Origin: Bog-366 sp963722555
Lineage (GTDB): Bacteria; Acidobacteriota; Terriglobia; UBA7540
Length of the DNA stretch: 64,000 nt
NCBI GenBank assembly: GCA_963722555.1
Contig: CAVRNQ010000001.1
Span: 186,001 to 250,000, forward strand
Reading direction: 5' to 3'
Positions 35,470-43,931 of this stretch are shown in pieces (the stretch's first letter is position 1; the number at the start of each line of letters is the position of its first letter). Position numbers and translations under genes: made by a program. Below the pieces are notes generated by a model that searched no databases, was not told the DNA's origin, and saw only the letters and a list, made by a program, of their open reading frames with translations.

Positions 35470-36087
35470 CTACTCCTTAACGATCTTGGCGAGTGCCAGA
35501 AGCTTGGAACTGATCCTCAGCCGTGTCTCGGCGGCAGCCCCGAGGTTGACTTCGAAGTGGAGCTTATTCTCTTCCAGGGTCAAATTGATGACCCCACCGC
35601 GTTCTGCGAACCCTTTGCTTTCGCCCACGCTCAGAGTGCTCGACGCCTTCAGGCTCGGCAGGATCTTTTCCGCTGCCCGCTTCTCGCCGGCCCGAACGAA
35701 AACCATTTGACAGGTTCTTGGATTGTCACCTGCTTGGAGACGCCGGATATTGATCGGGTGCCCGGCGACCGTCCGGCCGCGCAGGTCTTGCGCGAGCCCG
35801 CCCTGGAAGGGATCCTCTCCCACCACGCAGATCGTAAGGGGGGCACTCTCATCCGGGAAAGCGTCCGCTGGCCACTCCACGAACCTCGCAAAATTGTATA
35901 GAAAGGCCAACTTGAGCCGGTACTCCCCGTCGCCCTCACTCTGGGAAAAAGCCCGCGGCGTGCCGCCGAACAGCAACCCGCAGACGACGAGGCACAGGGC
36001 CGTCCGTCCCTTCCAGCGCCGTCCGCCGCACGGATAGCCATTCCTCCCAGGTTCTGCCTCACCGCGTTTTCGCCGACGTATCGTCAT
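35470..36087 (-). CDS. YfiR-family (DUF4154) periplasmic protein
   Basis: 205 residues; signal segment (about 28-48), then the YfiR domain: YRLKLAFLYNFARFVEWP, LTICVVGEDPFQ, CQMVFV and a late LAERGGVINLTLEE-like stretch (FAERGGVINLTLEENKLHFE). YfiR proteins in other bacteria restrain a diguanylate cyclase. Here the gene is 6 bp downstream of a TonB receptor, a common pairing in Acidobacteriota and Bacteroidota. No cyclase is adjacent. Confidence 0.85.
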   Translation of the reverse strand: MTIRRRKRGEAEPGRNGYPCGGRRWKGRTALCLVVCGLLFGGTPRAFSQSEGDGEYRLKLAFLYNFARFVEWPADAFPDESAPLTICVVGEDPFQGGLAQDLRGRTVAGHPINIRRLQAGDNPRTCQMVFVRAGEKRAAEKILPSLKASSTLSVGESKGFAERGGVINLTLEENKLHFEVNLGAAAETRLRISSKLLALAKIVKE

Positions 36088-36093
36088 GGAAGC

Positions 36094-38199
36094 TCAAAAG
36101 TGGTACGCGAATTTCAGCCGGAAAGTCCGCCCGTCCTGAAGGATAATATCCTGAAGATTCCCCGGGTCGCCCGGGTCGCCATATCGTTGGTTGAACGCGT
36201 TATAGAAGCTTGCCGACACTTCCCAATGCCGGAAGGCGTTGCTGAACAGGGTGAAATTGGGAACCGTGTAAGCCCCCGCAAAACTGCCCTGCAGGGTTCT
36301 CCTTCGGCTAACGTGGTTGATGTCCGCACTGGCATAGAGCTTCCTGTGCAGGAGGGGCACGCTCAGATTCGCCTGGACCAACGTGTGCGGCGAATTGGTC
36401 AGAGCGGACCCGTCGCCCTGCCCCACGCCACTCTGCAGACTGAGACTGACACCGGCCTCCACTCCCGAGCGCGATTGTCTTTTCAGAATGATCTCGGTAC
36501 CCTGCAAATTGACCCGCTGGCTGTTCTCATAAACGATCGCCCCACTGGCGGGATCCATTTCTGCGTTGATCAGCCCTCGGATCGGGTAATAGTAGCCGGA
36601 GACCTCGAAGCGAAATTGGCGGGGAAGGTCCTGGTCGAACATTAGTTCCATGGTCCTGGCGGTTTCGGGCTTGAGATTAGGGTTGCCGTTGGGCAGCATA
36701 GCTTGGAAAAAGGGGTTGGTCGTCTGAAAGTACAGCTCGTTGACGTTGGGTGCGCGGAAGGACTGACCGTAAAGAAGCTTGACGGTGGTCTTCTCCAAAG
36801 GATGATAGATCAAGGCAGCCCGCGGGTTCGTGGCGCCACCGAAAGTCGAGTAGTGGTCGTAGCGGAAGCCCAGGTCCAGGACAAGACTGCGGCGCAGCCG
36901 GACCTCGTCCTGGGCGTAAACTGCCGAGATTTTCGAGCTATTCTGCTCATTGCCAACCGGCAGGTACGGCTGTACGATATAGTCCGACTGGCGTTGGCGA
37001 AAATTGTCTCGGAATTCCGCACCGATGACCAACGTCTGGTGATCAAACAGTCGCTTGGAAACAGCGAACTCCGCGCCCGCCCATTGCCCCTGACCTGCCA
37101 ACTTGACGACACCCTGGGCAGGACCGCCGAAGGCCGACATGTCGTAGATATAAGTACCACTGAACGGGTAACGGTCATAGTAGGCGCGGCCCAGGACACC
37201 CCAGTCGCCACCAAAGTTGCGCTCATACTGAAGGTCCAGGTATGCCCGGGCATCAAGGACCTGGGTCGCAGGATCGTTGAACAAGGTCCCGAACTCGCCC
37301 GTGGGCACTCCCTTTACCCGCGATCCATACAGGCCCTCCAGCCTGAAATGGCCGTAGGTGAGATCGGCAAAGAATTGGCTGTACCGGTCGTAGTCAGCAT
37401 TCTGGGCGATGCCATAGTTGCTGAGGGGGCTGTTATACTCCTGAAAATAGAGGTCTTGCCCGTGGCTGTTGTAGTAGGAGCCGGAAAGGAGCATTTCCAG
37501 GCCGCTACGGAACCGGTGGCCGTACGTGAGGCGCGTTTTGTAGGTGCCATAGCTGGCCAGCTCTGCGGAAACGCTCAGGTTCCTTGCTTCGCGCACCGGC
37601 TTGGTAACAACGTTGATCACACCCAGAAGGGCGCTGGCCACGTAAAGCGAGGAGTTCGGGCCGCGGATGACTTCTACGCGGTCAATCAGGCCGACATCCA
37701 ACGGAAATTCGGTGCCTATGAAAGCCTGGTCATAAATGTTGTCGTTTACACGGTGGCCGTCCACCAGGAGAAGAAAACGGCTGTTAAAGTCTCCCGGGCG
37801 CCCAAAGCCACGCTCTCCCAGATAGCTGTAGACTCGGTCATAGGTCAGATAGAAGCCCGGCACGTTGCGCAGAATGTCAGCGAGGGTGCGGTACCCGTAA
37901 CGAGCGATTTCGTCGGCGGTGATGATCGTAATTGAGGCTGGCGCATCGGCAACTTTCTGTTTGTATTTTGAGGCCCCGTAAACCGCATCAACCTCAACCT
38001 TCATAAGGTCTTCCAGGCTCATGTTCATCACGTCAGGAGCAGCCGGGGTGCCCTGAGCTGGCAAGCGGGTGGGGTGAAAGTAGATCAGGAGGAAAAGAAG
38101 GAGTAATAGGATGGTTCGCTTGGGCAGAGCCCGACGTGATCGATGTGTCGCGAGCGGGGCAGAAGGCTGCCGCATGGCTGGAATCTCCGGGGACGGCAT
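36094..38199 (-). CDS. TonB-dependent outer-membrane receptor
   Basis: 701 residues, with an N-terminal signal and a TonB-box-like region before the plug: DLMKVEVDAVYGASKYKQKV, APASITIITADEI, GYRTLADILRNVPGFY, and RVEVIRGPNSSLY. The 22-stranded barrel follows, ending FRLKFAYHF with the C-terminal Phe. Cargo unknown. An alternative ATG is at 38175 (GGAG upstream). Paired with YfiR-like 35470-36087. The 274 bp upstream to the kinase gene holds nothing clear. Confidence 0.9.
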   Translation of the reverse strand: MPSPEIPAMRQPSAPLATHRSRRALPKRTILLLLLFLLIYFHPTRLPAQGTPAAPDVMNMSLEDLMKVEVDAVYGASKYKQKVADAPASITIITADEIARYGYRTLADILRNVPGFYLTYDRVYSYLGERGFGRPGDFNSRFLLLVDGHRVNDNIYDQAFIGTEFPLDVGLIDRVEVIRGPNSSLYVASALLGVINVVTKPVREARNLSVSAELASYGTYKTRLTYGHRFRSGLEMLLSGSYYNSHGQDLYFQEYNSPLSNYGIAQNADYDRYSQFFADLTYGHFRLEGLYGSRVKGVPTGEFGTLFNDPATQVLDARAYLDLQYERNFGGDWGVLGRAYYDRYPFSGTYIYDMSAFGGPAQGVVKLAGQGQWAGAEFAVSKRLFDHQTLVIGAEFRDNFRQRQSDYIVQPYLPVGNEQNSSKISAVYAQDEVRLRRSLVLDLGFRYDHYSTFGGATNPRAALIYHPLEKTTVKLLYGQSFRAPNVNELYFQTTNPFFQAMLPNGNPNLKPETARTMELMFDQDLPRQFRFEVSGYYYPIRGLINAEMDPASGAIVYENSQRVNLQGTEIILKRQSRSGVEAGVSLSLQSGVGQGDGSALTNSPHTLVQANLSVPLLHRKLYASADINHVSRRRTLQGSFAGAYTVPNFTLFSNAFRHWEVSASFYNAFNQRYGDPGDPGNLQDIILQDGRTFRLKFAYHF

Positions 38200-38473
38200 A
38201 AGTTTAACTCGCCCTGGCGTTCAATCACTGGTCGCGCCCAAGAAGCAACACCGACCCAGGAACACCCACCGGGTTACACCAACAATATCGGCGGTGTTTT
38301 CCATCCACTTTAAGGATTCGGATTGTCTTGGAGAGCGCCGGGGAGGCGCTTCCCGAAAGAGCCGTAGCGGCTCGAACTCCGGCTAGGGGGGGTTCTCACC
38401 ACGGAATGGGAAGGGCGGCCCCCCAAAGCGTCCCAGCGTGGTGAGAGATTCAGGCTGATGCGTTCTCTTGGGC

Positions 38474-40762
38474 TCACGGTCGCGGCTTTGATTGCGTGCC
38501 TGTCGACCCGGCATGCAGCCACGGGCCCGTGTAGCCGCTTGCGGCGAGGATTGCAATGAACCGTGGATCTCCACGGATTCGGTCGCACCACGGTGTTACC
38601 AGGATAAAGGGAGGAATCCTTCCTTGCGCCTGCTGGCGTTCGATGCAGGCTAACGCCGCATCGTCCTCGCCGAGCCCGAAGTGGACCAACGCCAGCATCG
38701 TGAGTGGCACGTACTCACGTTGGGATCGTTCTATAAGCTCCTCGAGCACTCGCCGGGCCTCGGTCAGGCGCCCTGCATTCCCCAGCACCAAACCCTGAAA
38801 GCCAACGCAGAACACCGCCCGCTCGCTAAGAGTCACCGCACGTTCGGCAGCCGCGACGGCTTCTTCGTGCCGGGCACTCGCCGTACACGCGACGGCAATC
38901 CCCCACCAGCCTGGTACGAAGTAGGGATCCAGCGCAACCGCCTTCTGTAGTTCTTCTATGGCACGCGGAAGGCGGCGCAGAAGGTAGTACGTCAATCCGC
39001 ACAGGTACGCGAAAATCGCAGAGAGCGGATCTATGGCGGTGGCGCATTCAGCCTCGCGTACGGCATCGTCGTCGCGTCCCATCGCTGCCAGCCCCATCGC
39101 ATACATCGCGTGCGTCAATCCGGCATTGGGGTTGAGCGCCAAGGCCCGCATAAACTCGCGCTCGATGACGGTCCAGTTCCACTCCAAGAACATGTGCGCC
39201 GCTGCCAACGCGTGGTGCGCCTCGGGGAGCCTCTCGTCGAGCGTGAGGGCGCGCCTGGCCGCTTCCATGGCTTTCGGGTGCAACTCGCGTAACGGCCCAT
39301 ACGCAAACCAGGACATGATCCCATAGGACTCCCCGAGGCCGGCCCAGGCTGGGGCAAAATCCGGATCGATCGCCACCGCCCGCGAGTAGCAGTCGACCGC
39401 CTCCCCTAACCTACCTTTGTACCGTCGCGCAAAATAGTAGAGGCCCTGCAAATAGAGTTGGTACGCCTCCATGTTCTCGGTGCCGCGTTTGACCAGCGGC
39501 GCTTCGGGTTCGCCGATCAGCTTCACTTTGAGCTTGCCGACGATGGCGCGCGCGATCTCATCCTGGACCTCGAAGACATCATCCAATCGGCGGTCGTATC
39601 GCTCCGACCAAAGGTGATACCCATCGCTAACATTCACGAGCTGCGCTGCCACCCGCAGCCGTTCGCCCAACTTCCGCACGCTCCCTTCCAGAACCGCTTC
39701 CACGTTCAACTGCTCACCCACCTTCCGGATGTCGAGCGCCTGACCCTTGAACTGGAACGAGGAGCTATGCGCCGCCACCCGCAGCCCCTGTAAGGCGCTG
39801 AGCGCGGTGATCAACTCCTCGGTCATCCCATCGCAGAAATACTCCTGCTCTTTATCCGCGCTCAGGTTGGCGAACGGCAGAACCGCAATCGACGGCACCC
39901 GGCGCCCGCCTTCCACTCGCGCGGGGCTCGATTGCAGTTGTTGGCGGCATGCCTGCAGGTCCGCCAGCATCTGTTCGGCCTGCTGGTATCGCCTCAGAAC
40001 GTCTTTCGCCAGCGCCCGGTTCACGATGTGCACCAGTGCCGGCGGCAGACCCGACCGCAGCCGTTCCACCGGCTCGGGCGCGCGATTCAGCACACCGTGG
40101 AGGATCCCCTGCACGGATTCGCTCGCGAACGGGTGGCGGGCCGCCAGCATTTCGTACAGCACTACGCCCAGCGCCCACAGGTCTGCCCGGCCATCGATCG
40201 TTTCCCCGCGCACCTGCTCCGGCGCCATGTAGGCGGGCGTCCCCAGTGTCGCACCTGTCGCTGTTACACCCGCCATCTCCGGCAGCCGCGCCAGGCCGAA
40301 GTCCACCAGTTTCACGTGCCCGGTCTTCGTCAACATGACGTTCGCCGGCTTAATGTCCCGGTGCACGATGCCGTGCGCGTGCGCCTCGGCCAGGGCTTCC
40401 GCCATCTGGCAGGCAAGATCCAGGGCATCGAGAACCGGCAGAGGCCCGCTCTCGATATGCACCTTCAGCGCACCGCCCTCGAGGAACTCCATGGCAATGA
40501 AGGGTTGCCCGGCGTGTTCATCCATGTCGTAAATCGTGCAGATGTTGGGATGGTTGAGAGCTGAAGCGGCGTGGGCTTCGCGCTGGAAGCGCTCAAGAGC
40601 CTGAGGATTCTTCGACACCTCGTCCGGCAGAAACTTGAGCGCAACTTGGCGGTGGAGCCTGGTGTCCTCGGCCTTGAAGACCACACCCATGCCACCGCCA
40701 CCGAGCTTCTCAAGGATGCGGTAGTGGGAAACAGTCTGGCCAATCACGGGATGATGGTCCAA
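38474..40762 (-). CDS. Ser/Thr kinase fused to TolB/FlgO-like domain and TPRs
   Basis: 762 residues from a TTG at 40762 (no SD). Kinase domain about 14-275: glycine loop GGGGMGVVFKAED, Lys in ALKFL (43), HRDIKPAN (134), DFG (154) and APE (180). A linker leads to VLPFANLSADKEQEYFCDGM, a TolB/FlgO-like nucleotide-free domain seen in adenylate-cyclase and CadC-type proteins, then TPR-like repeats (about 440-740). No transmembrane helix between kinase and TPRs is obvious, so it may be soluble. The fusion is typical of Acidobacteriota signalling proteins. Targets unknown. Confidence 0.92.
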   Translation of the reverse strand: MDHHPVIGQTVSHYRILEKLGGGGMGVVFKAEDTRLHRQVALKFLPDEVSKNPQALERFQREAHAASALNHPNICTIYDMDEHAGQPFIAMEFLEGGALKVHIESGPLPVLDALDLACQMAEALAEAHAHGIVHRDIKPANVMLTKTGHVKLVDFGLARLPEMAGVTATGATLGTPAYMAPEQVRGETIDGRADLWALGVVLYEMLAARHPFASESVQGILHGVLNRAPEPVERLRSGLPPALVHIVNRALAKDVLRRYQQAEQMLADLQACRQQLQSSPARVEGGRRVPSIAVLPFANLSADKEQEYFCDGMTEELITALSALQGLRVAAHSSSFQFKGQALDIRKVGEQLNVEAVLEGSVRKLGERLRVAAQLVNVSDGYHLWSERYDRRLDDVFEVQDEIARAIVGKLKVKLIGEPEAPLVKRGTENMEAYQLYLQGLYYFARRYKGRLGEAVDCYSRAVAIDPDFAPAWAGLGESYGIMSWFAYGPLRELHPKAMEAARRALTLDERLPEAHHALAAAHMFLEWNWTVIEREFMRALALNPNAGLTHAMYAMGLAAMGRDDDAVREAECATAIDPLSAIFAYLCGLTYYLLRRLPRAIEELQKAVALDPYFVPGWWGIAVACTASARHEEAVAAAERAVTLSERAVFCVGFQGLVLGNAGRLTEARRVLEELIERSQREYVPLTMLALVHFGLGEDDAALACIERQQAQGRIPPFILVTPWCDRIRGDPRFIAILAASGYTGPWLHAGSTGTQSKPRP

Positions 40763-40794
40763 GAGTAATCTGCCAAGTCACTTCAACTGCCGCC

Positions 40795-40823
40795 ATCTTA
40801 GGCTGCACATGCAGGCAAGTCAA
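40795..40823 (-). promoter_or_regulatory. Promoter of the kinase gene
   Basis: On the minus strand TTGACT (40818-40823) and TAAGAT (40795-40800) with a 17-bp spacer, 33 bp before the TTG start. Confidence 0.55.
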
Positions 40824-40911
40824 CGTTTGGGATTGAAGAGTTTGGGATGGAGAAGACTAAACCTTTTTCCCCAAAGCGCTGTGAATCCGTGTGTACCTCA
40901 CATCTTCATCC

Positions 40912-40982
40912 TCCTAACAGCGGGGATAAGCTGCGAGGCTCCGATCCGGCCGGGCCTCGTCAGCTCCAACCGCTTGTTAGTC
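40912..40982 (-). other. attC site 1 (after SRPBCC cassette)
   Basis: On the sense strand it starts GACTAAC (40982-40976) and ends GTTAGGA (40918-40912). The arms AAGCTGCGAGGC and GCCTCGTCAGCT pair nearly throughout with one unpaired base and a ~7-nt tip, as in attC sites. The TAA inside GACTAAC ends the extended SRPBCC reading frame. Confidence 0.85.
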
Positions 40983-41063
40983 CCCCTCCGCGCTCGCCTC
41001 CCCTGGCAAGCTCTTCCGTTTCTCGAAGTGAAGCTTGAGGTTCTGGAGGGAATTTTCGAGGCG

Positions 41064-41453
41064 TCAACGCCACCCCGGCCGCATGAGGAGAGAGTCCAGC
41101 AGGGCACCCAGCACCGGTACGGGGAGGCTGTACTCCAGCACATAAGTAAGGCGTGTCGTGTTGCCCTTTGCCTCGAACACCCATTGGGTCGTGTGCGGCG
41201 GGCCCTTGATGACTACACCCCTCCAGCCGACGTTCTCCACGAAGTCGTGGATCTCCGTCTCAAGGTTGAGAGTCACGCCCGCCACCCAGGTCTTGTACGC
41301 GTAGCGCGTGCCATTGCCTCGCATCACCTCGGTCGTCGGCCTGAAACTGGAGACACCCTCCCACCAGTCCTCCCATCGCCGCCAGTCCGAAGCGAATGCA
41401 AACACTTCTGCAACCGGCGCGTTGATATCCACGCTTGCCTCAACTCGCGTCAT
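41064..41453 (-). CDS. SRPBCC-fold protein, cut by an in-frame TGA
   Basis: 129 residues of the START/Bet v1-like SRPBCC superfamily (VEASVDINAPVAEVFAFASD, WEDWWEGVSSF, TRLTYVLEY, PVPVLGALLDSLLMRPGWR), which bind hydrophobic ligands. The TGA at 41064-41066 comes where related proteins continue into a C-terminal helix. Reading on in the same frame gives RLENSLQNLKLHFEKRKSLP and ends at a TAA (40977-40979) inside attC1, as cassette genes typically do. So the gene is probably a recent nonsense allele of a ~158-residue protein. Cassette 1. Confidence 0.8.
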   Translation of the reverse strand: MTRVEASVDINAPVAEVFAFASDWRRWEDWWEGVSSFRPTTEVMRGNGTRYAYKTWVAGVTLNLETEIHDFVENVGWRGVVIKGPPHTTQWVFEAKGNTTRLTYVLEYSLPVPVLGALLDSLLMRPGWR

Positions 41454-41485
41454 ACAGCCCCCTCACCCCCTCCAACCACTCGGGT

Positions 41486-41551
41486 GCGTAACGGTTTGGC
41501 GAATACCTGCAGGCTGCGTAGCTGGTCGTCAGGTGCATCGCCTTGTCAGCC
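41486..41551 (-). other. attC site 2 (after methyltransferase cassette)
   Basis: On the sense strand it starts GGCTGAC and ends GTTACGC. The arms pair through GGCGAATACCTGCAG versus CTGCAGGTATTCGCC-like complement GGCGATGCACCTGACG with mismatches. It is 16 bp from the methyltransferase stop codon and 33 bp before the SRPBCC start. Confidence 0.7.
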
Positions 41552-41566
41552 GCCCGCTGGTTACCC

Positions 41567-42295
41567 CTACCCGGTCAACGTGTATAGCCACGCCACTCGA
41601 CCCGGAGGTTTTCGGCCGGGACCTCCGTTCCAGATCGTCCATCGATTCTGTTGAAACCATGGCTTCGTGAAGTGACGGCGCTCGGCGGGCGGCTTCCATG
41701 AACCATCGTGGCAGTGGCTGAGGAAGATGCCATCTTGACCAAGACGTTTTGCAAGTTCACCCAAGACGGGCCCAATATCGTGGTTGAAATAGAGCTGAGC
41801 AGTACGTCGCTCGATGATCACATCGAAGGGTCCAGGACATACGGCGGAATCCAGAATGTCACCCACCACAAAGTCAACGCGTCCCCCGGGTCGGCGCATT
41901 TCTGGTTCACAGAAGTACTCGAAACCTTCAGCAGGAAACTCGAATCCTCGAGCGATCTCGACCGCTTGAGGCGATATATCCAAAGCGATGACCTTGAATC
42001 CGGCCTGAGCCAGGGCCCGAGGCTCTTGGGAGATTCCGTTGCCTGCGCACAGGACATTCTTCATTCCTTCGGAGTTCATCACTTCGACGAGATCCCGATC
42101 GTCGCAGAGCATGTCGAACGCCGGCGGCCCAAGCTCGTGCCTGACCTGCTCCGTCCAATACCGGTCCCAAGCGGAGACATCGTGCGGATCCGTGGGCGAA
42201 CGTAGCCAATCCAAGTCTGTGCCGTACGCGAGTCGCGGCTTCAAATTGAGACGCCGCTCGCCACGGCTAAACCATTGCTTGAGTTTTGAGAACAT
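41567..42295 (-). CDS. SAM-dependent methyltransferase, cassette 2
   Basis: 242 residues. Class I methyltransferase pattern: a Gly-rich motif I (VLCAGNGISQEPRALAQAGF, with N replacing the usual second G-rich residue), an acidic end of beta-2 (VIALDISPQAVEIA), then VDFVVGDILD and IIERRTAQLYF. Substrate unknown. No neighbour of related function. Cassette gene, one of five unrelated genes here. Confidence 0.8.
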   Translation of the reverse strand: MFSKLKQWFSRGERRLNLKPRLAYGTDLDWLRSPTDPHDVSAWDRYWTEQVRHELGPPAFDMLCDDRDLVEVMNSEGMKNVLCAGNGISQEPRALAQAGFKVIALDISPQAVEIARGFEFPAEGFEYFCEPEMRRPGGRVDFVVGDILDSAVCPGPFDVIIERRTAQLYFNHDIGPVLGELAKRLGQDGIFLSHCHDGSWKPPAERRHFTKPWFQQNRWTIWNGGPGRKPPGRVAWLYTLTG

Positions 42296-42311
42296 CGCGT
42301 CACTCCAGTAG

Positions 42312-42393
42312 ATCTAACTTGAGCGCGTTCAGCGGCGGCTCCGTGCAGCGGAACTGTCCGCTGCAACGCGGGGGCAGCAGCGCTCACTACGGC
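42312..42393 (-). other. attC site 3, degenerate (after SnoaL-like cassette)
   Basis: The end GTTAGAT (sense, 42318-42312) fits GTTRRRY perfectly. The arms pair through TGAGCG and CGTT-CAGCGG against CGTTGCAGCGG, but the opposite arm carries a 12-nt insertion and a poor RYYYAAC end near the stop codon (42387-42389). Weakest of the five sites. Confidence 0.5.
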
Positions 42394-42812
42394 GCACTCC
42401 AATTGCGCCTGAAGTTGTCGCCAAGATCAAAGATGAAGTCCTTCACCAGGAAGACCTTGCCGCGTTTGATATTCACGACCGTTACGCCGCTGTTTTGGCC
42501 TACACGTCCCTCTCGGTTGGTAAGCTGGATATTCCAGTGCACGGCGACCACGTTGGTGCCGGAAAGGTCGAAGATATTCCGGACGCAGAGGTCTCGAATA
42601 TCGAATCTGATTCCTGGGAACTGCTCGAAGAAATGGCGGAACCAGTCTTCCACGGCGCTCCTGCCCTGGAAGGTCCCGCTTTCAGGTATTTCGCCGGGAT
42701 AGACAAACACCCCGTCGTCCCGCCAAGCCGACATGAACTTCGCCAGATCATGCCGGTTCAACGCATCGAAAGCGCCAGCCAGCGCTTTCCTGGCCACAAG
42801 AGCTCCAATCAT
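42387..42812 (-). CDS. SnoaL/NTF2-like protein, cassette 3
   Basis: 141 residues with the cone-shaped NTF2 fold signatures: AFDALNRHDLAKFMSAWRDD, GVFVYPGEIPESGTFQGRSA, VEDWFRHFFEQFPGIRFDIR, NVVAVHWNI and RGKVFLVKDFIFDLGDNF. Start ATG at 42812 behind a strong SD (AAAGGAGG); a longer frame up to 43715 is rejected because it crosses attC4 and another gene. Such folds include ketosteroid isomerase-like enzymes and small-molecule-binding proteins. Function not predictable. Confidence 0.82.
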   Translation of the reverse strand: MIGALVARKALAGAFDALNRHDLAKFMSAWRDDGVFVYPGEIPESGTFQGRSAVEDWFRHFFEQFPGIRFDIRDLCVRNIFDLSGTNVVAVHWNIQLTNREGRVGQNSGVTVVNIKRGKVFLVKDFIFDLGDNFRRNWSAP

Positions 42813-42891
42813 ACGGCCCTCCTTTCGAGGTTTGACTCGCGATTGCCAACTGTTCCCGGCCCCGCCAAACCACCTGCGACTGCTCGATGCT

Positions 42892-42949
42892 GCCCAACGA
42901 TTCGCGCTCACCCGCGCCGGACGCCGACGGGTGCAGCCGCCTGTCAGGC
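42892..42949 (-). other. attC site 4 (after membrane protein cassette)
   Basis: Sense-strand ends GCCTGAC (42949-42943) and GTTGGGC (42898-42892), the latter a perfect GTTRRRY. The internal arms pair through GCGCTCACCCG and CGGGTGCAGC. About 58 bp. The stop codon of the membrane-protein gene lies in the first box. Confidence 0.7.
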
Positions 42950-43318
42950 CGCTCCGATCCTTGGCCTTCGAGACCAATGCGACGACAGGAGAAACAAGAA
43001 GCCGGGCGCTGCGAACGCCAACCACGCCCAGCCTTTCGGGAACGTGCCGGCGGTCGTGCGGTGAACCACATAGAACGTCAGCAGGCTTCCTACTGTTATG
43101 CTCCCTCCGAGGCCCTCCTTCCACCACGCCAGGATCATTCCGACAGAGATCCCGAGTGGGAAAAACAGAAACCCGAGCCACTCGCTCGGCCCGGAGGGCT
43201 TGACGCCTTCGCCCACGATGAAGGCCAACACCAAGGCAACACTGGCGACACTCCAGACCCTTGCAGTCCATCGCAGCGCCGAAACCAGTCTCTGGTATCT
43301 GTGGGTCCGACCTTCCAT
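42944..43318 (-). CDS. Small membrane protein, cassette 4
   Basis: 124 residues from the ATG at 43318 (GGGAGGTGGGC upstream). Four hydrophobic segments (ARVWSVASVALVLAFIVG; WLGFLFFPLGISVGMILAW; ITVGSLLTFYVV; WAWLAFAAPGFLFLLSS). Basic termini. Resembles small uncharacterised cassette-borne membrane proteins; no catalytic motif. Confidence 0.78.
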   Translation of the reverse strand: MEGRTHRYQRLVSALRWTARVWSVASVALVLAFIVGEGVKPSGPSEWLGFLFFPLGISVGMILAWWKEGLGGSITVGSLLTFYVVHRTTAGTFPKGWAWLAFAAPGFLFLLSSHWSRRPRIGAA

Positions 43319-43361
43319 TGCCCACCTCCCAGCAATCAAACAGGCGGGAATTTCGCGGCTG

Positions 43362-43433
43362 GCCTAACGACCCGGATAAGCTACGACCGCGTCTTGGCCC
43401 TGCGCGGTCGTCAGCTTCATCCGGTTGTTCGCC
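43362..43433 (-). other. attC site 5 (after hypothetical cassette)
   Basis: The strongest attC: sense ends GGCGAAC (43433-43427) and GTTAGGC (43368-43362, perfect GTTRRRY). The arms GACCCGGATAAGCTACGACCG and CGGTCGTCAGCTTCATCCGG pair almost throughout, with unpaired bases between the boxes and a short TCTTGGCCCTG tip. Length 72 bp, within the normal range. Confidence 0.88.
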
Positions 43434-43437
43434 GGCC

Positions 43438-43869
43438 TCACCCTCCTCCCTCCCCAACAGGCACCGCAGGCAACGGAACACCCTTAGTGTCTCGCAGCCA
43501 GATCCAGACGGCCCTCGGAAAGGGCTTGAAGAATCCCTCGGGGTCCGGAAACCAGTTGTGCGCCCGCAGTAGTTCGGCCCGTGACACTGTGTAGCGCGGT
43601 GTCCCCTCGGGCTGGGAGAGAGTGCATTCCAGATCGAGGGTGTAGTTAAAGGCGTCCCCCGTCTCCTCGAACTTCGACACTCTGAACACTCCCCCGAGAA
43701 ACCACTCCTCAACACCGAAAATCCTCCTACCTGGTTCGAGGGTCAAGACCAGGTCGCCTGCCTCGAGGAAGACGAACGTAGGCTGCTTCCGACCGATGAG
43801 GTCGGAGAAGGACAACCAGACGTCGTTCTGCCATTCAGCGTTCTCTCGGATGTAGGCCAGTGTCAACAT
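43438..43869 (-). CDS. Uncharacterised protein, cassette 5
   Basis: 143 residues, soluble and acidic. Pattern: VWLSFSDLIGRKQPTFVFLE, DLVLTLEPGRRIFGVEEWF, FNYTLDLECTLSQPEGTPRY and HNWFPDPEGFFKPFPRAVW. No recognised family. SD is AAGGT immediately before the ATG. It is the cassette nearest the lost integrase side, and its upstream region is cut by the IS element 59 bp from the start codon. Confidence 0.72.
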   Translation of the reverse strand: MLTLAYIRENAEWQNDVWLSFSDLIGRKQPTFVFLEAGDLVLTLEPGRRIFGVEEWFLGGVFRVSKFEETGDAFNYTLDLECTLSQPEGTPRYTVSRAELLRAHNWFPDPEGFFKPFPRAVWIWLRDTKGVPLPAVPVGEGGG

Positions 43870-43931
43870 ACCTTGTTGTCACCGCAACGGCTTCAGTTCA
43901 CTCCTCTGGTCCGGCGAACAATGCTTAGAAG

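Noticed and set aside
42387..43715. 442-codon minus-strand frame as a single fused protein
   Set aside because: Only the last 141 codons have a family match and a strong SD; the rest crosses attC4, attC5 and the membrane-protein gene in another frame.
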